A DNA stretch of 64,000 bases from Streptomyces sp. NBC_01296 (GCF_035984415.1 NZ_CP130720.1:5952001-6016000); one strand, 5' to 3'; shown: positions 24,509-33,062, numbered from the stretch's first letter. Program-made: numbers and translations. Notes: generated by a model from the sequence alone, not told the origin.

Positions 24509-25966
24509 ATGCCCTCGTCCCACCGCCGTCCGCTCGCCCTCGCGGCCGCCGTCGCCACCGCCGCCGCACTCGGCGCCACCGCCTTCGTCCTGCCCGCCAC
24601 GGCGGCGGGCGGCGGGCAGGCCTCCGCGGCCGTCGCCGCCGCGCCGATACCGATCGTGAACGGCACCCTCGACTGGGGCGTCCTGGCGAGCTACCGCTCG
24701 TACGTCCTCACCATCGCCAAGGGCACGATCACCCCGGCGGAGGGGGCCACGCTGAACGCGGACGGCACCTTCCGCTTCGGTTCGGCGACCGGCCGGTACG
24801 ACAAGGACGGCGGACACGTCGTGACGGCCGCCTTCAAGGGCAGCGTCACGTTCGACGCCCCCGCCCACGGCTTCAAGGTGACCCTCGCCAACCTCCGCTT
24901 CGACACGGGGACGAAGAAGCTGACCGCCGACGTCACCAAGAACGGCACCCTCACCCCCGGCGTCCCGATGGCGGACGTGGCCTTCGGCGGGCCGGCGATG
25001 GAGAAGCTGGGCACCACCCTCACCAAGGAGGCGGCGGAGCAGCTGGGTTCGGACAAGTACGTCGGCCTGGCCGGCGACCCGCTCACGGCCGCCCTGCAGT
25101 TCGCGCAGCCGTCCCCCTCCCCCTCCGCGTCCGTGACGACGTCGGCGTCGGCCTCCACCGGCCCGTCCCCGACCCCGTCGACCCCGTCGAACTCCCAGGC
25201 CCCCTCGCAGGGCGCGAGCTCCCCGGCGGCCGACGGCCCGCAGCAGCTCCTCGGCGGCCGGCTGACCTGGGGCGTGAAGGACTCCTTCCGCTCGTACGTG
25301 GTGAAGGGCGGCGGCTCGGTCACCCCGGCGGGCGGAGCCGTCGCGAGCGGCGACACCTTCGCCTTCCCCCTCGGCAAGGGCGAGCTCGACGTCAAGAAGC
25401 AGAAGCTGACCGCCTCCTTCGCGGGCAACCTGCGCTTCCAGCGGGCCGACCACGGCATCGACATGACCTTCGGGAACCTGCGCGTCAACGCCGAGGGCAA
25501 GAAGGGCACGCTCGTCCTGGACGTCAAGACGCCCACCGCCACCAAGGCGGACGTCCCCTTCGCCACGCTCGACCTGTCGAAGGCCGAGTACCGGACCTCG
25601 GGCGGCCTGCTCACCCTGAACGCCGTCCCGGCCGCCTTCACCGCGGAGGGCGCGGCCGCCATCGGCGCCCCGAGCCCGGACTACGCCGAGGGCAAGCCGA
25701 CCGACGCCGTCACCCTGTCCGTGTCCGTGGACAAGGACGTCGTCGTCCCCACCACCGCGCCCACCAGCGCCCCCACGACGGCCACCACCGGCGGGACCGC
25801 CGGCACGGGCGGAACCGTGGGCGGCGGCGGCAGCGTCGGCGGGAACCTCGCCAGCACCGGCGCCGAAGTCCCGGCCGGAACCCTGCTCGCCACCTCGGGT
25901 GCGGTCGTCGCGGCCGGTGCCGGCGCGGTCTTCCTCGCACGCAGGCGGCGCGCCGTCCGGATCTGA
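24509..25966 (+). CDS. HtaA domain heme-binding protein, sortase-anchored (LAxTG)
   Basis: A 485-aa cell-wall protein: signal peptide (about 1-33), HtaA domain (about 50-220, TLDWGVLASYRSYV ... FRFGSATGRYD), Ser/Thr/Pro linker, second HtaA domain (about 262-425, RLTWGVKDSFRSYV), a Gly/Thr-rich stalk, and the sorting signal NLASTG (LASTG at about 447-451) with hydrophobic helix and RRRR tail. LAxTG is the class E sortase signal of Streptomyces, so the protein is probably covalently attached to peptidoglycan. AGGAGG precedes ATG 24509. Same transcript as the first HtaA gene is likely. Confidence 0.92.
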   Translation: MPSSHRRPLALAAAVATAAALGATAFVLPATAAGGGQASAAVAAAPIPIVNGTLDWGVLASYRSYVLTIAKGTITPAEGATLNADGTFRFGSATGRYDKDGGHVVTAAFKGSVTFDAPAHGFKVTLANLRFDTGTKKLTADVTKNGTLTPGVPMADVAFGGPAMEKLGTTLTKEAAEQLGSDKYVGLAGDPLTAALQFAQPSPSPSASVTTSASASTGPSPTPSTPSNSQAPSQGASSPAADGPQQLLGGRLTWGVKDSFRSYVVKGGGSVTPAGGAVASGDTFAFPLGKGELDVKKQKLTASFAGNLRFQRADHGIDMTFGNLRVNAEGKKGTLVLDVKTPTATKADVPFATLDLSKAEYRTSGGLLTLNAVPAAFTAEGAAAIGAPSPDYAEGKPTDAVTLSVSVDKDVVVPTTAPTSAPTTATTGGTAGTGGTVGGGGSVGGNLASTGAEVPAGTLLATSGAVVAAGAGAVFLARRRRAVRI

Positions 25967-25985
25967 ACCGTGTTTCAATTCCCGC

Positions 25986-26663
25986 GTGAACGATCTCGAC
26001 GTACTCAAGGTCTTCTGCGCGGGCGACGGCAGGCACGGCAACCTGCTGGGCGTCGTACGTGACGGCCGGACCTGCCCCGACGACGCGTCGCGCCAGGCGC
26101 TGGCCGCCGAACTCGGCTACAGCGAGACGGTGTTCGTCGACGACCCCGAGCGCGGGGTCGTCGACATCCGTACACCCGGGACGCGGATGTCCTTCGCCGG
26201 CCATCCGCTGGTCGGGGTCGCGTGGCTGCTCGACATCGAGGAGCTCCAGCCGCCGGCCGGCTCCGTATGGGCCCGTGACGACGGGGAGTTCACCTGGATC
26301 ACAGCCCTCCCCGAGTGGGTCGAGGGCAAGCGCACCGAGCAGTACGCGAGCCCCGCCGAGGTCGACGCGCTGCCCGCGCCGCCGCCCGGCGAGGGCTGGC
26401 TGTACGCCTGGGCCTGGGAGGACGAGACCGCTGGCCGCATCCGGGCCCGCGGCTTCCCGCGCCGCCCCGACGGGGTCATCGCCGAGGACGAGGCCACCGG
26501 ATCGGCCGCGATACTGCTGACCGCCGAGCTGAACCGCGCCCTGAACATCACCCAGGGCGCGGGCTCCCAGATCCTCACCGCGCCCGGCCCGGACGGCACC
26601 GTCGAGATCGGCGGCCGCGTCCGCTTCGCGAAGCTGCCCGAGGCGCGCACCGGGACTGAGTAG
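25986..26663 (+). CDS. short PhzF family protein
   Basis: A 225-aa PhzF-fold protein starting at GTG 25986. GDGRHGNLLGVV, GYSETVFVDD (catalytic Glu), TRMSFAGHPLVG and DEATGSAAILLTAEL are the family's blocks, so both halves of the fold are present though the middle is shorter than the usual 270-300 residues. Substrate unknown. It starts 20 bases after the sortase-anchored HtaA gene and probably belongs to the iron-regulated transcript. It is a diverged relative of the PhzF gene at 14762-15628. Confidence 0.85.
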   Translation: MNDLDVLKVFCAGDGRHGNLLGVVRDGRTCPDDASRQALAAELGYSETVFVDDPERGVVDIRTPGTRMSFAGHPLVGVAWLLDIEELQPPAGSVWARDDGEFTWITALPEWVEGKRTEQYASPAEVDALPAPPPGEGWLYAWAWEDETAGRIRARGFPRRPDGVIAEDEATGSAAILLTAELNRALNITQGAGSQILTAPGPDGTVEIGGRVRFAKLPEARTGTE

Positions 26664-26729
26664 GTGCGCAGCCTTGATTGAGTACGTACGCCCTGGGAGC
26701 GGGGCCCCGTGCTGCGGTTTCATGGGGGC

Positions 26730-27092
26730 ATGAACACGACACCGAGTGCCGGCCGGCACCCGCAGCCGGGCCCGCCGCCGCACCCGCACCCCGACGAGAC
26801 GCGGCAGTGGCTGCTGGTCCCCGTGCTCTTCACCGCGTTGACGCTGGTGGCGGGCGGCCTGAGCTACGCGGCCTCCGACCTGCCGCGCTCCCCGCTCTGG
26901 CTCTCGCTCCCGTACCTGATCCCGCTGGGCCTGGCGGCCCTCACCTGGCGGCCGCCCCAGACCCCGGCGCAGCGGACGAACCGCATCGTGGCGGGCGGCA
27001 TCGGTGCCGTGCTCGCGCTCGTCTACGCCAAAGGCGTCGAGGTCGTGCTCATCGGCATCGGGCTGGCCGTCTGGCTGATCCAGGGCGACTGA
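26730..27092 (+). CDS. small membrane protein
   Basis: A 120-aa protein with a His/Pro-rich N-terminal tail (about 25 residues, GPPPHPHPDE) and three hydrophobic segments (LLVPVLFTALTLVAGGL, WLSLPYLIPLGLAAL, IVAGGIGAVLALV plus a final VVLIGIGLAVWLI). No family is recognised. ATG 26730 is used; GTG 26709 in frame is possible and has a better GGAG spacing. It lies between the HtaA genes and heme oxygenase, in the same direction as the former. Confidence 0.7.
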   Translation: MNTTPSAGRHPQPGPPPHPHPDETRQWLLVPVLFTALTLVAGGLSYAASDLPRSPLWLSLPYLIPLGLAALTWRPPQTPAQRTNRIVAGGIGAVLALVYAKGVEVVLIGIGLAVWLIQGD

Positions 27093-27106
27093 CGGCGCGC
27101 GCAGCG

Positions 27107-27143
27107 CGACACCCCCGCCGCCCGCTCGGCGGCGGGGGTGTCG
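27107..27143. terminator. bidirectional terminator, membrane protein / heme oxygenase
   Basis: CGACACCCCCGCCG pairs perfectly with CGGCGGGGGTGTCG (14 bp) around a 9-base loop between convergent genes. Confidence 0.85.
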
Positions 27144-27156
27144 TCCGTCCCAGGCG

Positions 27157-27804
27157 TCAGGCGCTCAGGGGGAACTCCCGGCCCAGCTCGCGGAAGACCG
27201 CGCCGTTGAAGTCGAAGGCGCGCTTGCACTCGTCGATGATGCGCTGCTTCTCCAGGTCGTCCGCGGCGATCGCGTCGAGCAGCTCGCGGTAGGTCCGCTT
27301 GAAGGCCGCGGGGTTGGCGATGTCCGCGAACACGTAGAACCGGACGCCGTCGCCCTTGCGCGTGAAGCCCCACGTCCGCTCCGCCTTGTCGCGGATGATC
27401 TGGCCGCCGGAGAGGTCGCCCAGGTAGCGGGTGTAGTGGTGGGCGACGTACCCGCCCGGCCAGCCGGCCGCGCACTGCGCCACGCGGGCCGCGTAGGCCT
27501 CGGTCGCGGGCAGCGCGATCAGCGTCTCGCGCCAGGACGGCCCGCGCAGGTGCGCCAGGTCGCGCTCGATCTCGGCGACGCGCATCAGCTCGGGCTGTAT
27601 GAACGGTCCGGCCACCGGGTCGTCCTTCAGGGACTCGGCCGCGTCCTCCAGGGCCCGGTACACGAACCACAGCTGCTCGGTGTAGCGCGTGTACGCGTCC
27701 ACCCCGAGCCGGCCGCCCAGCAGGTCGCTCATGAAGGTCGAGGTCTCTGCCTCGGTGTGCTGCTCGTGCGACGCGACACGGATGACCGTAGAGAAGGCGT
27801 CCAA
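27157..27804 (-). CDS. hmuO: heme oxygenase (biliverdin-producing)
   Basis: A 215-aa heme oxygenase, the usual bacterial length. VIRVASHEQHTEAE holds the proximal histidine; YLGDLSGGQIIRDKAE is the distal-helix glycine motif that leaves room for oxygen. It opens heme to biliverdin, CO and Fe2+. TTG 27804 is chosen because GGAGG is 6 bases upstream and the resulting MDAFSTVIR start suits the family. An iron box at 27881-27899 precedes it, tying it to hmuTUV and the HtaA genes. Confidence 0.94.
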   Translation of the reverse strand: MDAFSTVIRVASHEQHTEAETSTFMSDLLGGRLGVDAYTRYTEQLWFVYRALEDAAESLKDDPVAGPFIQPELMRVAEIERDLAHLRGPSWRETLIALPATEAYAARVAQCAAGWPGGYVAHHYTRYLGDLSGGQIIRDKAERTWGFTRKGDGVRFYVFADIANPAAFKRTYRELLDAIAADDLEKQRIIDECKRAFDFNGAVFRELGREFPLSA

Positions 27805-27880
27805 GACAATCCTCCGGAGACGGGACGAGGAGGCGGGCGGGCCCGCCGGGCGTGACGGCACGTCCGCCACGCCCGATCCT

Positions 27881-27899
27881 CGTGCTTAGGCTTACCTAA
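27881..27899 (-). promoter_or_regulatory. DmdR/DtxR-type iron box before heme oxygenase
   Basis: CGTGCTTAGGCTTACCTAA matches the iron-box consensus at 14 of 19 positions, with a full right half (TTAGGCT-ACCTAA). It is about 77 bases upstream of the TTG start on the minus strand, where it would cover the promoter. Confidence 0.8.
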
Positions 27900-27985
27900 G
27901 TCAATGTCTTCCCGACGTCTTGTCGGTAAAACACCTCCGGCAAAGATTCTCCTACGGGTCTGCGGCTTTTGCAGCTCTTACGGCC

Positions 27986-28843
27986 TTACGGCAGGGTGAG
28001 GATCTCGGCTCCCGTGTCCGTCACCACCAGTGTGTGCTCGAACTGCGCGGTGCGCTTGCGGTCCTTCGTCACGACGGTCCAGCCGTCGGCCCACATGTCG
28101 TACTCGTGCGTGCCCAGGGTCAGCATCGGCTCGATCGTGAAGGTCATCCCGGGCTCGATGACCGTCGTGGCGTGCGGGCTGTCGTAGTGCGGGATGATCA
28201 GGCCGGAGTGGAAGGACGAGTTGATGCCGTGCCCGGTGAAGTCCCGGACCACGCCGTAGCCGAAGCGCTTCGCGTACGACTCGATGACCCGGCCGATCAC
28301 GTTGATCTGGCGGCCCGGCTTCACGGCCTTGATCGCCCGGTTCAGGGCCTCGCGGGTGCGCTCCACCAGCAGCCGCGACTCCTCGTCCACCTCACCGCAC
28401 AGGTACGTGGCGTTGTTGTCGCCGTGCACGCCGCCGATGAACGCGGTGACGTCGAGGTTCACGATGTCGCCGTCGCGCAGGACGGTGGAGTCGGGGATGC
28501 CGTGGCAGATGACCTCGTTGACCGAGGAGCACAGGGACTTCGGGAAGGCCCGGTAGCCCAGCGTCGACGGGTAGGCGCCGTGGTCGCACATGTACTCGTG
28601 CGCGACCCGGTCCAGCTCGTCGGTGGTCACCCCCGGTGCGATCAGCTTGGCGGCCTCTTCCATCGCCTGGGCGGCGATCCGGCCGGCGATGCGCATGGCC
28701 TCGATGGTCGCGGCGGACTGCACCTCCGGTCCGGTGTACGGAGTGGGCGCGGGCTTGCCCACGTACTCGGGCCGGCGGATGTTTCCGGGAACGGAACGGG
28801 CGGGAGAGAGCTCGCCTGGTACGAGCAGCGACTGGCCAGACAT
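27986..28843 (-). CDS. map: methionine aminopeptidase, type I
   Basis: A 285-aa MAP with the N-terminal extension seen in actinobacteria (PGELSPARSVPGNIRRPEYVGKP, here cited in part as IRRPEYVGKP). Metal ligands are in NLDVTAFIGGVHGDNN (two Asp), FTGHGINSSFHSG (His), FTIEPML and AQFEHTLVV (two Glu). It removes the initiator methionine from new proteins. Start ATG 28843. Its ribosome site is weak. Divergent from the 79-aa protein. Confidence 0.95.
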   Translation of the reverse strand: MSGQSLLVPGELSPARSVPGNIRRPEYVGKPAPTPYTGPEVQSAATIEAMRIAGRIAAQAMEEAAKLIAPGVTTDELDRVAHEYMCDHGAYPSTLGYRAFPKSLCSSVNEVICHGIPDSTVLRDGDIVNLDVTAFIGGVHGDNNATYLCGEVDEESRLLVERTREALNRAIKAVKPGRQINVIGRVIESYAKRFGYGVVRDFTGHGINSSFHSGLIIPHYDSPHATTVIEPGMTFTIEPMLTLGTHEYDMWADGWTVVTKDRKRTAQFEHTLVVTDTGAEILTLP

Positions 28844-28925
28844 GCAAGCGAGTGTATCCAGCGGGGATGGGGCAGCATGGCGGCAGAGAGCGGTATCGAG
28901 AGGTATCGAAAGGAGCCCGAGGACG

Positions 28926-29165
28926 ATGGCCCTGTTCAAGAAGCGTCAGGTGGGCAAACCCGGCGAGTGGTACTACTGCCTGGTCCACCACAAGGTCGAG
29001 GAAGGCCCGGAGTGCCCGGCGAAGGACCGTTTCGGCCCGTACGCGACGCCGGCGGAGGCGGCCCACGCCATGGAGACCGCGCAGGAGCGCAACCTCGAAT
29101 GGCAGACCGACCCCAAGTGGAACGACAAGTCCCGCGACGAGGACGAGGGCACGGCCGCCCCGTAG
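28926..29165 (+). CDS. conserved small protein
   Basis: A 79-aa protein beginning MALFKKRQVGKPGEWYYCLVHH, then KVEEGPECPAKDRFGPY and an acidic tail. Two cysteines and two histidines (YYCLVHH...EC) could bind a metal, but the spacing is not that of a known finger. GAGG precedes ATG 28926. The protein is, to my knowledge, conserved across Streptomyces; role unknown. Convergent with the next gene. Confidence 0.8.
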   Translation: MALFKKRQVGKPGEWYYCLVHHKVEEGPECPAKDRFGPYATPAEAAHAMETAQERNLEWQTDPKWNDKSRDEDEGTAAP

Positions 29166-29183
29166 GACCGGGGGCTCCGAGGC

Positions 29184-29789
29184 CTACCAGCGGCTGGGCG
29201 GCGGCGCGGTCAGCTGGTCGGCCAGCCGCGCCAGCCGGTCCCGCAGCCGCCGCGGCCCGCGCCGCACCGGCAGGCTGTTCTCCCCGGCCGCCGCGCTGAC
29301 CAGGTGCTGCACGGTGTCCAGGTCCAGCTCGCCGGCCCCTTCCCGTACGGACAGGGCGTCGTGCGCGAGCGCGGCGAGATCCGCATCCCCACCGTCCAGG
29401 GACAGTACGGTCGCCCCCGCGCGGCGGGCGTCGTGCACCCGCTCCAGCAGCCCCGCCCCGGGCTCCTCCGGCGCCACCACCAGCAGGGTGTGCCCGCGCC
29501 GGGCCGCCTCCAGCCGGCCCAGCCCCACCGACAGGTGCGCCGGCTCCCCGGGCAGCACGCGGTGGCGTACGAGCGTGGGCGCCAGCTCCGGCAGCCCGGA
29601 CCAGGCGGCCTCGTCCACCAGGTGCGCCGCCAGGTGCCAGGGCTCGTACTGCTCGGTCCCCACCAGCAGCAGATTCCCGCCGGCCGGTGCGAGGGAGCGC
29701 CGCAGCGATCCGGCGAAGCGGCGCGCGGCACCGGGCCACTGCGTACCGGCGAGCACCTCGCGCAGCAGCGCGACCCTCACGGCGTCCAT
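29184..29789 (-). CDS. conserved hypothetical protein, Rossmann-like
   Basis: A 201-aa protein from ATG 29789 (AGGA 8 bases upstream). NLLLVGTEQYEPWHLAAHLVDEA and GHTLLVVAPEEPGAGLLERVHDARRAGATVLSLDGGD (in parts: LLVVAPEEPGA, RRAGATVLSLDGGD) read as alternating strands and helices of an alpha/beta sugar-isomerase-like (SIS) fold, without clear catalytic residues. ATG 29891 in the same frame would add 34 residues but would run into the npdG promoter, so the shorter form is preferred. Divergent from npdG. Confidence 0.7.
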   Translation of the reverse strand: MDAVRVALLREVLAGTQWPGAARRFAGSLRRSLAPAGGNLLLVGTEQYEPWHLAAHLVDEAAWSGLPELAPTLVRHRVLPGEPAHLSVGLGRLEAARRGHTLLVVAPEEPGAGLLERVHDARRAGATVLSLDGGDADLAALAHDALSVREGAGELDLDTVQHLVSAAAGENSLPVRRGPRRLRDRLARLADQLTAPPPSRW

Positions 29790-29904
29790 ATCGGCATCCT
29801 GCCGCACGGAAGGGGCGTACGGGAGCGCTTCGTCCCGCTTCGCCCGGCCGGACGCAGCCCCGTTCCCGTTCGACTCTGCGGATCCCGGCATTACCCTCGC
29901 CCCC

Positions 29905-30633
29905 ATGACCTCCACAGACAGCAACCAGACTTCCCCCGCGACGGCGCCGGCCAAGGCACCGGCCAAGGACCCGTGGGACCTGCCGGACGTCTCCGGCCTC
30001 GTCGTCGGCGTCCTCGGCGGCACCGGCGACCAGGGCCGGGGCCTGGCCTACCGGCTCGCCCGGGCCGGCCAGAAGGTGATCATCGGCTCCCGCGCCGCCG
30101 ACCGCGCGCAGAGCGCCGCCGACGAACTGGGCCTCGGCGTGGAGGGCGCGGACAACGCCGAGTGCGCGCGCCGCAGCGACATCGTGATCATCGCGGTGCC
30201 GTGGGAGGGACACGCCAAGACCCTCGAAGCCCTCCGCGAGGACCTCGCGGGCAAGCTCGTGGTGGACTGCGTCAACCCGCTGGGCTTCGACAAGCAGGGC
30301 GCGTACGCCCTCCCCGTCGAAGAGGGCAGTGCGGCCCAGCAGGCCGCGGCGCTGCTCCCCGACTCCCGGGTGACGGCGGCCTTCCACCACCTCTCGGCGG
30401 TCCTGCTCCAGGACGAGTCCGTCGAGGAGATCGACACCGACGTGATGGTCCTCGGCGAATCCCGCGCCGACACGGACATCGTGCAGGCGCTGGCCGGCCG
30501 TATCCCGGGCATGCGCGGGGTCTTCGCAGGCCGCCTGCGCAACGCCCACCAGGTGGAGTCCCTGGTCGCCAACCTGATCTCCGCGAACCGCCGCTACAAG
30601 GCCCACACGGGCCTGCGCGTCACGGACGTCTGA
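29905..30633 (+). CDS. npdG: NADPH-dependent F420 reductase (FNO)
   Basis: A 242-aa protein. GVLGGTGDQGRGLAYRLARAG is the dinucleotide loop with the FNO-specific insertion (cited as GGTGDQGRGLAYR), VIIGSR the NADPH ribose-phosphate strand, VIIAVPWEGH and FHHLSAVLL the F420-binding segments. It exchanges hydride between NADPH and coenzyme F420, feeding F420-dependent enzymes in actinobacteria. An Ala/Lys/Pro tail of about 25 residues precedes the fold. ATG 29905. Confidence 0.93.
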   Translation: MTSTDSNQTSPATAPAKAPAKDPWDLPDVSGLVVGVLGGTGDQGRGLAYRLARAGQKVIIGSRAADRAQSAADELGLGVEGADNAECARRSDIVIIAVPWEGHAKTLEALREDLAGKLVVDCVNPLGFDKQGAYALPVEEGSAAQQAAALLPDSRVTAAFHHLSAVLLQDESVEEIDTDVMVLGESRADTDIVQALAGRIPGMRGVFAGRLRNAHQVESLVANLISANRRYKAHTGLRVTDV

Positions 30634-30641
30634 GCCGCCGG

Positions 30642-30741
30642 CCCCGGACCCGGCGACCCCGTACCGGGCGACCCCGGACCCGGCGACCCCGTACCGGGCG
30701 ACCCGTACCCGGCGGCCGCCTTCGCAGCGGCCGCCGGGTAC
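30642..30741. terminator. 30-bp tandem repeat and long terminator hairpin
   Basis: A 30-bp unit beginning CCCCGGACCCGGCGACC occurs twice without gap (30642-30671, 30672-30701). It is followed by a perfect 15-bp stem, GTACCCGGCGGCCGC (30705-30719) with GCGGCCGCCGGGTAC (30727-30741), around a 7-base loop. The hairpin separates convergent npdG and the TerD gene and should stop transcription both ways. Confidence 0.8.
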
Positions 30742-30749
30742 GGACCCCG

Positions 30750-32813
30750 TCAGCCCCGGCGGCTGCCGGCGCGCGCCTCGACGGGGCCCAGGTGCGCCAC
30801 CACCCCCTGGTAGAAGCGGTCCACGGCCTCGTCGACGCTGCGGATGAACCCGGACTCGGTGTTGCCGCGGGTGTTGCCCATGCCCTTGATCAGCGACAGC
30901 CGGAACCCGCTGAGCGGCGCGCCGCCCTTGGGCAGCAGGTCGCCCGGCTCGGGGCGCAGCCGCTCCAGGGTGCCGCGCGGCCCGTTCCCGCCCTCGACGA
31001 GGGTCTCCACGTGCAGGTCCGCCGGCGCCTCGGCCAGCAGCCGGACCAGCCGCTTGACCGTGGTCAGCGGATACGAGCCCTCCGGCGCCGGTACGTCGAC
31101 CGTGGTGCGGACCTTCCCCGTCCGCAGATCGGCGGTCACCGCGATGACGCTGCTCGTCCCGTCGATGCGCAGCTCCGCGCAGAGCCGTCCGTCCCGGCAC
31201 AGCTTCTGCGCCGCGGCGGAGCGGCGCGCCTGCGGATCGCTGCCGCGCCGGACCCGCTGCACCGGGAGCGCCTTCTGGCCGAGCTCCCCGCCCAGGCGCA
31301 GGCAGACCTGGCGGATCAGCCGCTCCCAGCTCTCGACCACCTCGACGGCGCGCGCATCGTCGAGGGCGAGGGTTTCGTCCTCGATCCCCTTGCGTACGGG
31401 CACCCAGGCGGCCCCCATGTTCTGGAATCCGTGGCAGCCCGACTGCTCGTGCCGGAGGTACTCCAGCAGCTCCTGCAGCAGCCAGGCGTGCGCGGCGTTG
31501 CCCACGCCCTCGTGGCGGATCAGCATCTGGGCCTGGTGGGCCACTTCGGCCCAGGACAGGTGCCAGAGGCTGACCTTGTGCTTGCGGCGCCCGTCGATCT
31601 TGACGTCCACCATGGCGGTGCCCTCGAGGGCGACGTCGTTGGAGAGCGTGATCACGGCCTCGTAGCCGCGGCGGGCGGCGATGTCCATGTACTGCTGGAC
31701 CTGCTCGGCCTTGAGCGGGTTGCCGTTCGTCTTCGTCTCCACCAGCGCCGTCCAGAGCTTTCCGGCGCGCTCGACCCGGATCACCCCGTCCGGGCGCCGC
31801 GGGGTCTCGCCGTGGGGGAGGGACACCTCGGTGAAGGTCTGCATCCGTCCGGCGGGGGCGCCGAACGCCGCCGTGAGGCGGCGGCCGAACTCCGGCACCT
31901 GCGCCATGACGGACAGCAGCACGGAGGTGGCGCGCACCTCGCGCTCCTTGTCGCTCTTCACCGTCGGGACGGGGAACAGCCGGGCCGGGCGCCAGGAGTC
32001 GTTCTCGGCGAGCGAGTTCCCGGCCACCTTGGGCAGGGTGACCTTCTTCCTGGTCGTACGGGGACCCCGGCCGCGTGCCTGGGCGGGCACGGCGGCGCTG
32101 CCCCCGGCCTCCGGCGCGACAGGCCCGGCCGGGACCGCGGCCGGGACCGCAGGCGGGACCGCGGCCGGGCCTGCGGGCGGCCCCGGCTCGGCCTCCGCCG
32201 CGGGCGCGCCCTGGGCCGCGGGTTCGGCATCGGCGGCGACCCCGCCGCCCTCCCCGCCGACCTCGCTCTCCTCGAGGACGGAGATGCCGAAGTCCGTGGC
32301 CAGACCGGCCAGTCCGGTCTCGTAGCCCTGCCCGACCGCGCGGAACTTCCACTCCTCGCCGCGCCGGTACAGCTCACCGAAGATGAACGCGGTCTCCACG
32401 CCCGCGTCGTGGATCGAGAACCCGACGAGCGGTTCGCCGGCCCGGTCCGCGACCGTCATCCGCAGGTCGTCCAGGTCGCCGAAGCGCGCACCGCCGTACT
32501 GACTGGCCGCCACCACGATCCGGGCGACCCCCTCGGGGACGGCGGTGAGATCCACACTGATCCGGTCCTCGTCACCACTCCCGGTCGGCGCCTTCCCCAG
32601 CAGCTGCACGCTTCCGTCGGCGGCGGCGGGGTTGTTGTAGAAGTAGAAGTCGTTCTCGCTGCGGACCTTGCCGTCCCCGTCGACGAGGAGCACCGAGACG
32701 TCGGCGTCGCCCGCCCCCGACGCGCTGCTCCAGCTCAGGCTGACGACCACGGCCCCGGCGTCCTCGCTGAGGGCGGTCAGGCTGACGTTCGCACCCTTGG
32801 AGATCTCCTGCAT
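30750..32813 (-). CDS. TerD domain protein fused to PD-(D/E)XK nuclease-like domain
   Basis: A 687-aa protein. Residues 1-170 are a TerD domain (ISKGANVSLTALSED, VLLVDGDGKVRSENDFYFYNN, FIFGELYRRGEEWKF), a calcium-binding fold of tellurite/stress clusters. An Ala/Pro-rich linker (about 190-265) leads to a basic stretch and a region of about 265-460 with the order TEVSL - RPDGVI (about 341) - VETKTN (about 359) - EQVQQYMDIA, the E/D/ExK/Q pattern of PD-(D/E)XK nucleases. The last 200 residues are unassigned. ATG 32813 is preferred over 32819 because of GGGGGG spacing. No ter neighbours are present. Confidence 0.8.
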   Translation of the reverse strand: MQEISKGANVSLTALSEDAGAVVVSLSWSSASGAGDADVSVLLVDGDGKVRSENDFYFYNNPAAADGSVQLLGKAPTGSGDEDRISVDLTAVPEGVARIVVAASQYGGARFGDLDDLRMTVADRAGEPLVGFSIHDAGVETAFIFGELYRRGEEWKFRAVGQGYETGLAGLATDFGISVLEESEVGGEGGGVAADAEPAAQGAPAAEAEPGPPAGPAAVPPAVPAAVPAGPVAPEAGGSAAVPAQARGRGPRTTRKKVTLPKVAGNSLAENDSWRPARLFPVPTVKSDKEREVRATSVLLSVMAQVPEFGRRLTAAFGAPAGRMQTFTEVSLPHGETPRRPDGVIRVERAGKLWTALVETKTNGNPLKAEQVQQYMDIAARRGYEAVITLSNDVALEGTAMVDVKIDGRRKHKVSLWHLSWAEVAHQAQMLIRHEGVGNAAHAWLLQELLEYLRHEQSGCHGFQNMGAAWVPVRKGIEDETLALDDARAVEVVESWERLIRQVCLRLGGELGQKALPVQRVRRGSDPQARRSAAAQKLCRDGRLCAELRIDGTSSVIAVTADLRTGKVRTTVDVPAPEGSYPLTTVKRLVRLLAEAPADLHVETLVEGGNGPRGTLERLRPEPGDLLPKGGAPLSGFRLSLIKGMGNTRGNTESGFIRSVDEAVDRFYQGVVAHLGPVEARAGSRRG

Positions 32814-33062
32814 GTCCATCCCCCCAGTCGCCCGGCAGCGTCCGCATCGGACCGAGCAGGCCGGACTGTCGTTCCGTCGTGCTTGTCGCGCGAGATTCGC
32901 GGCGCGCCCCCGGCGAACCGTAGCGGCGTGGTGCGCGGGAGATCGGGAAACGAGGAAAAAGGGTCGGAAGCGGAGTGCGCGGGGCTTTACGGGAGCACTG
33001 CAGGGCATGGGGGACACTGGAGGGGCTCGACCCCACCCCGTGTCGCCGAGGAGCTGTTCCCC

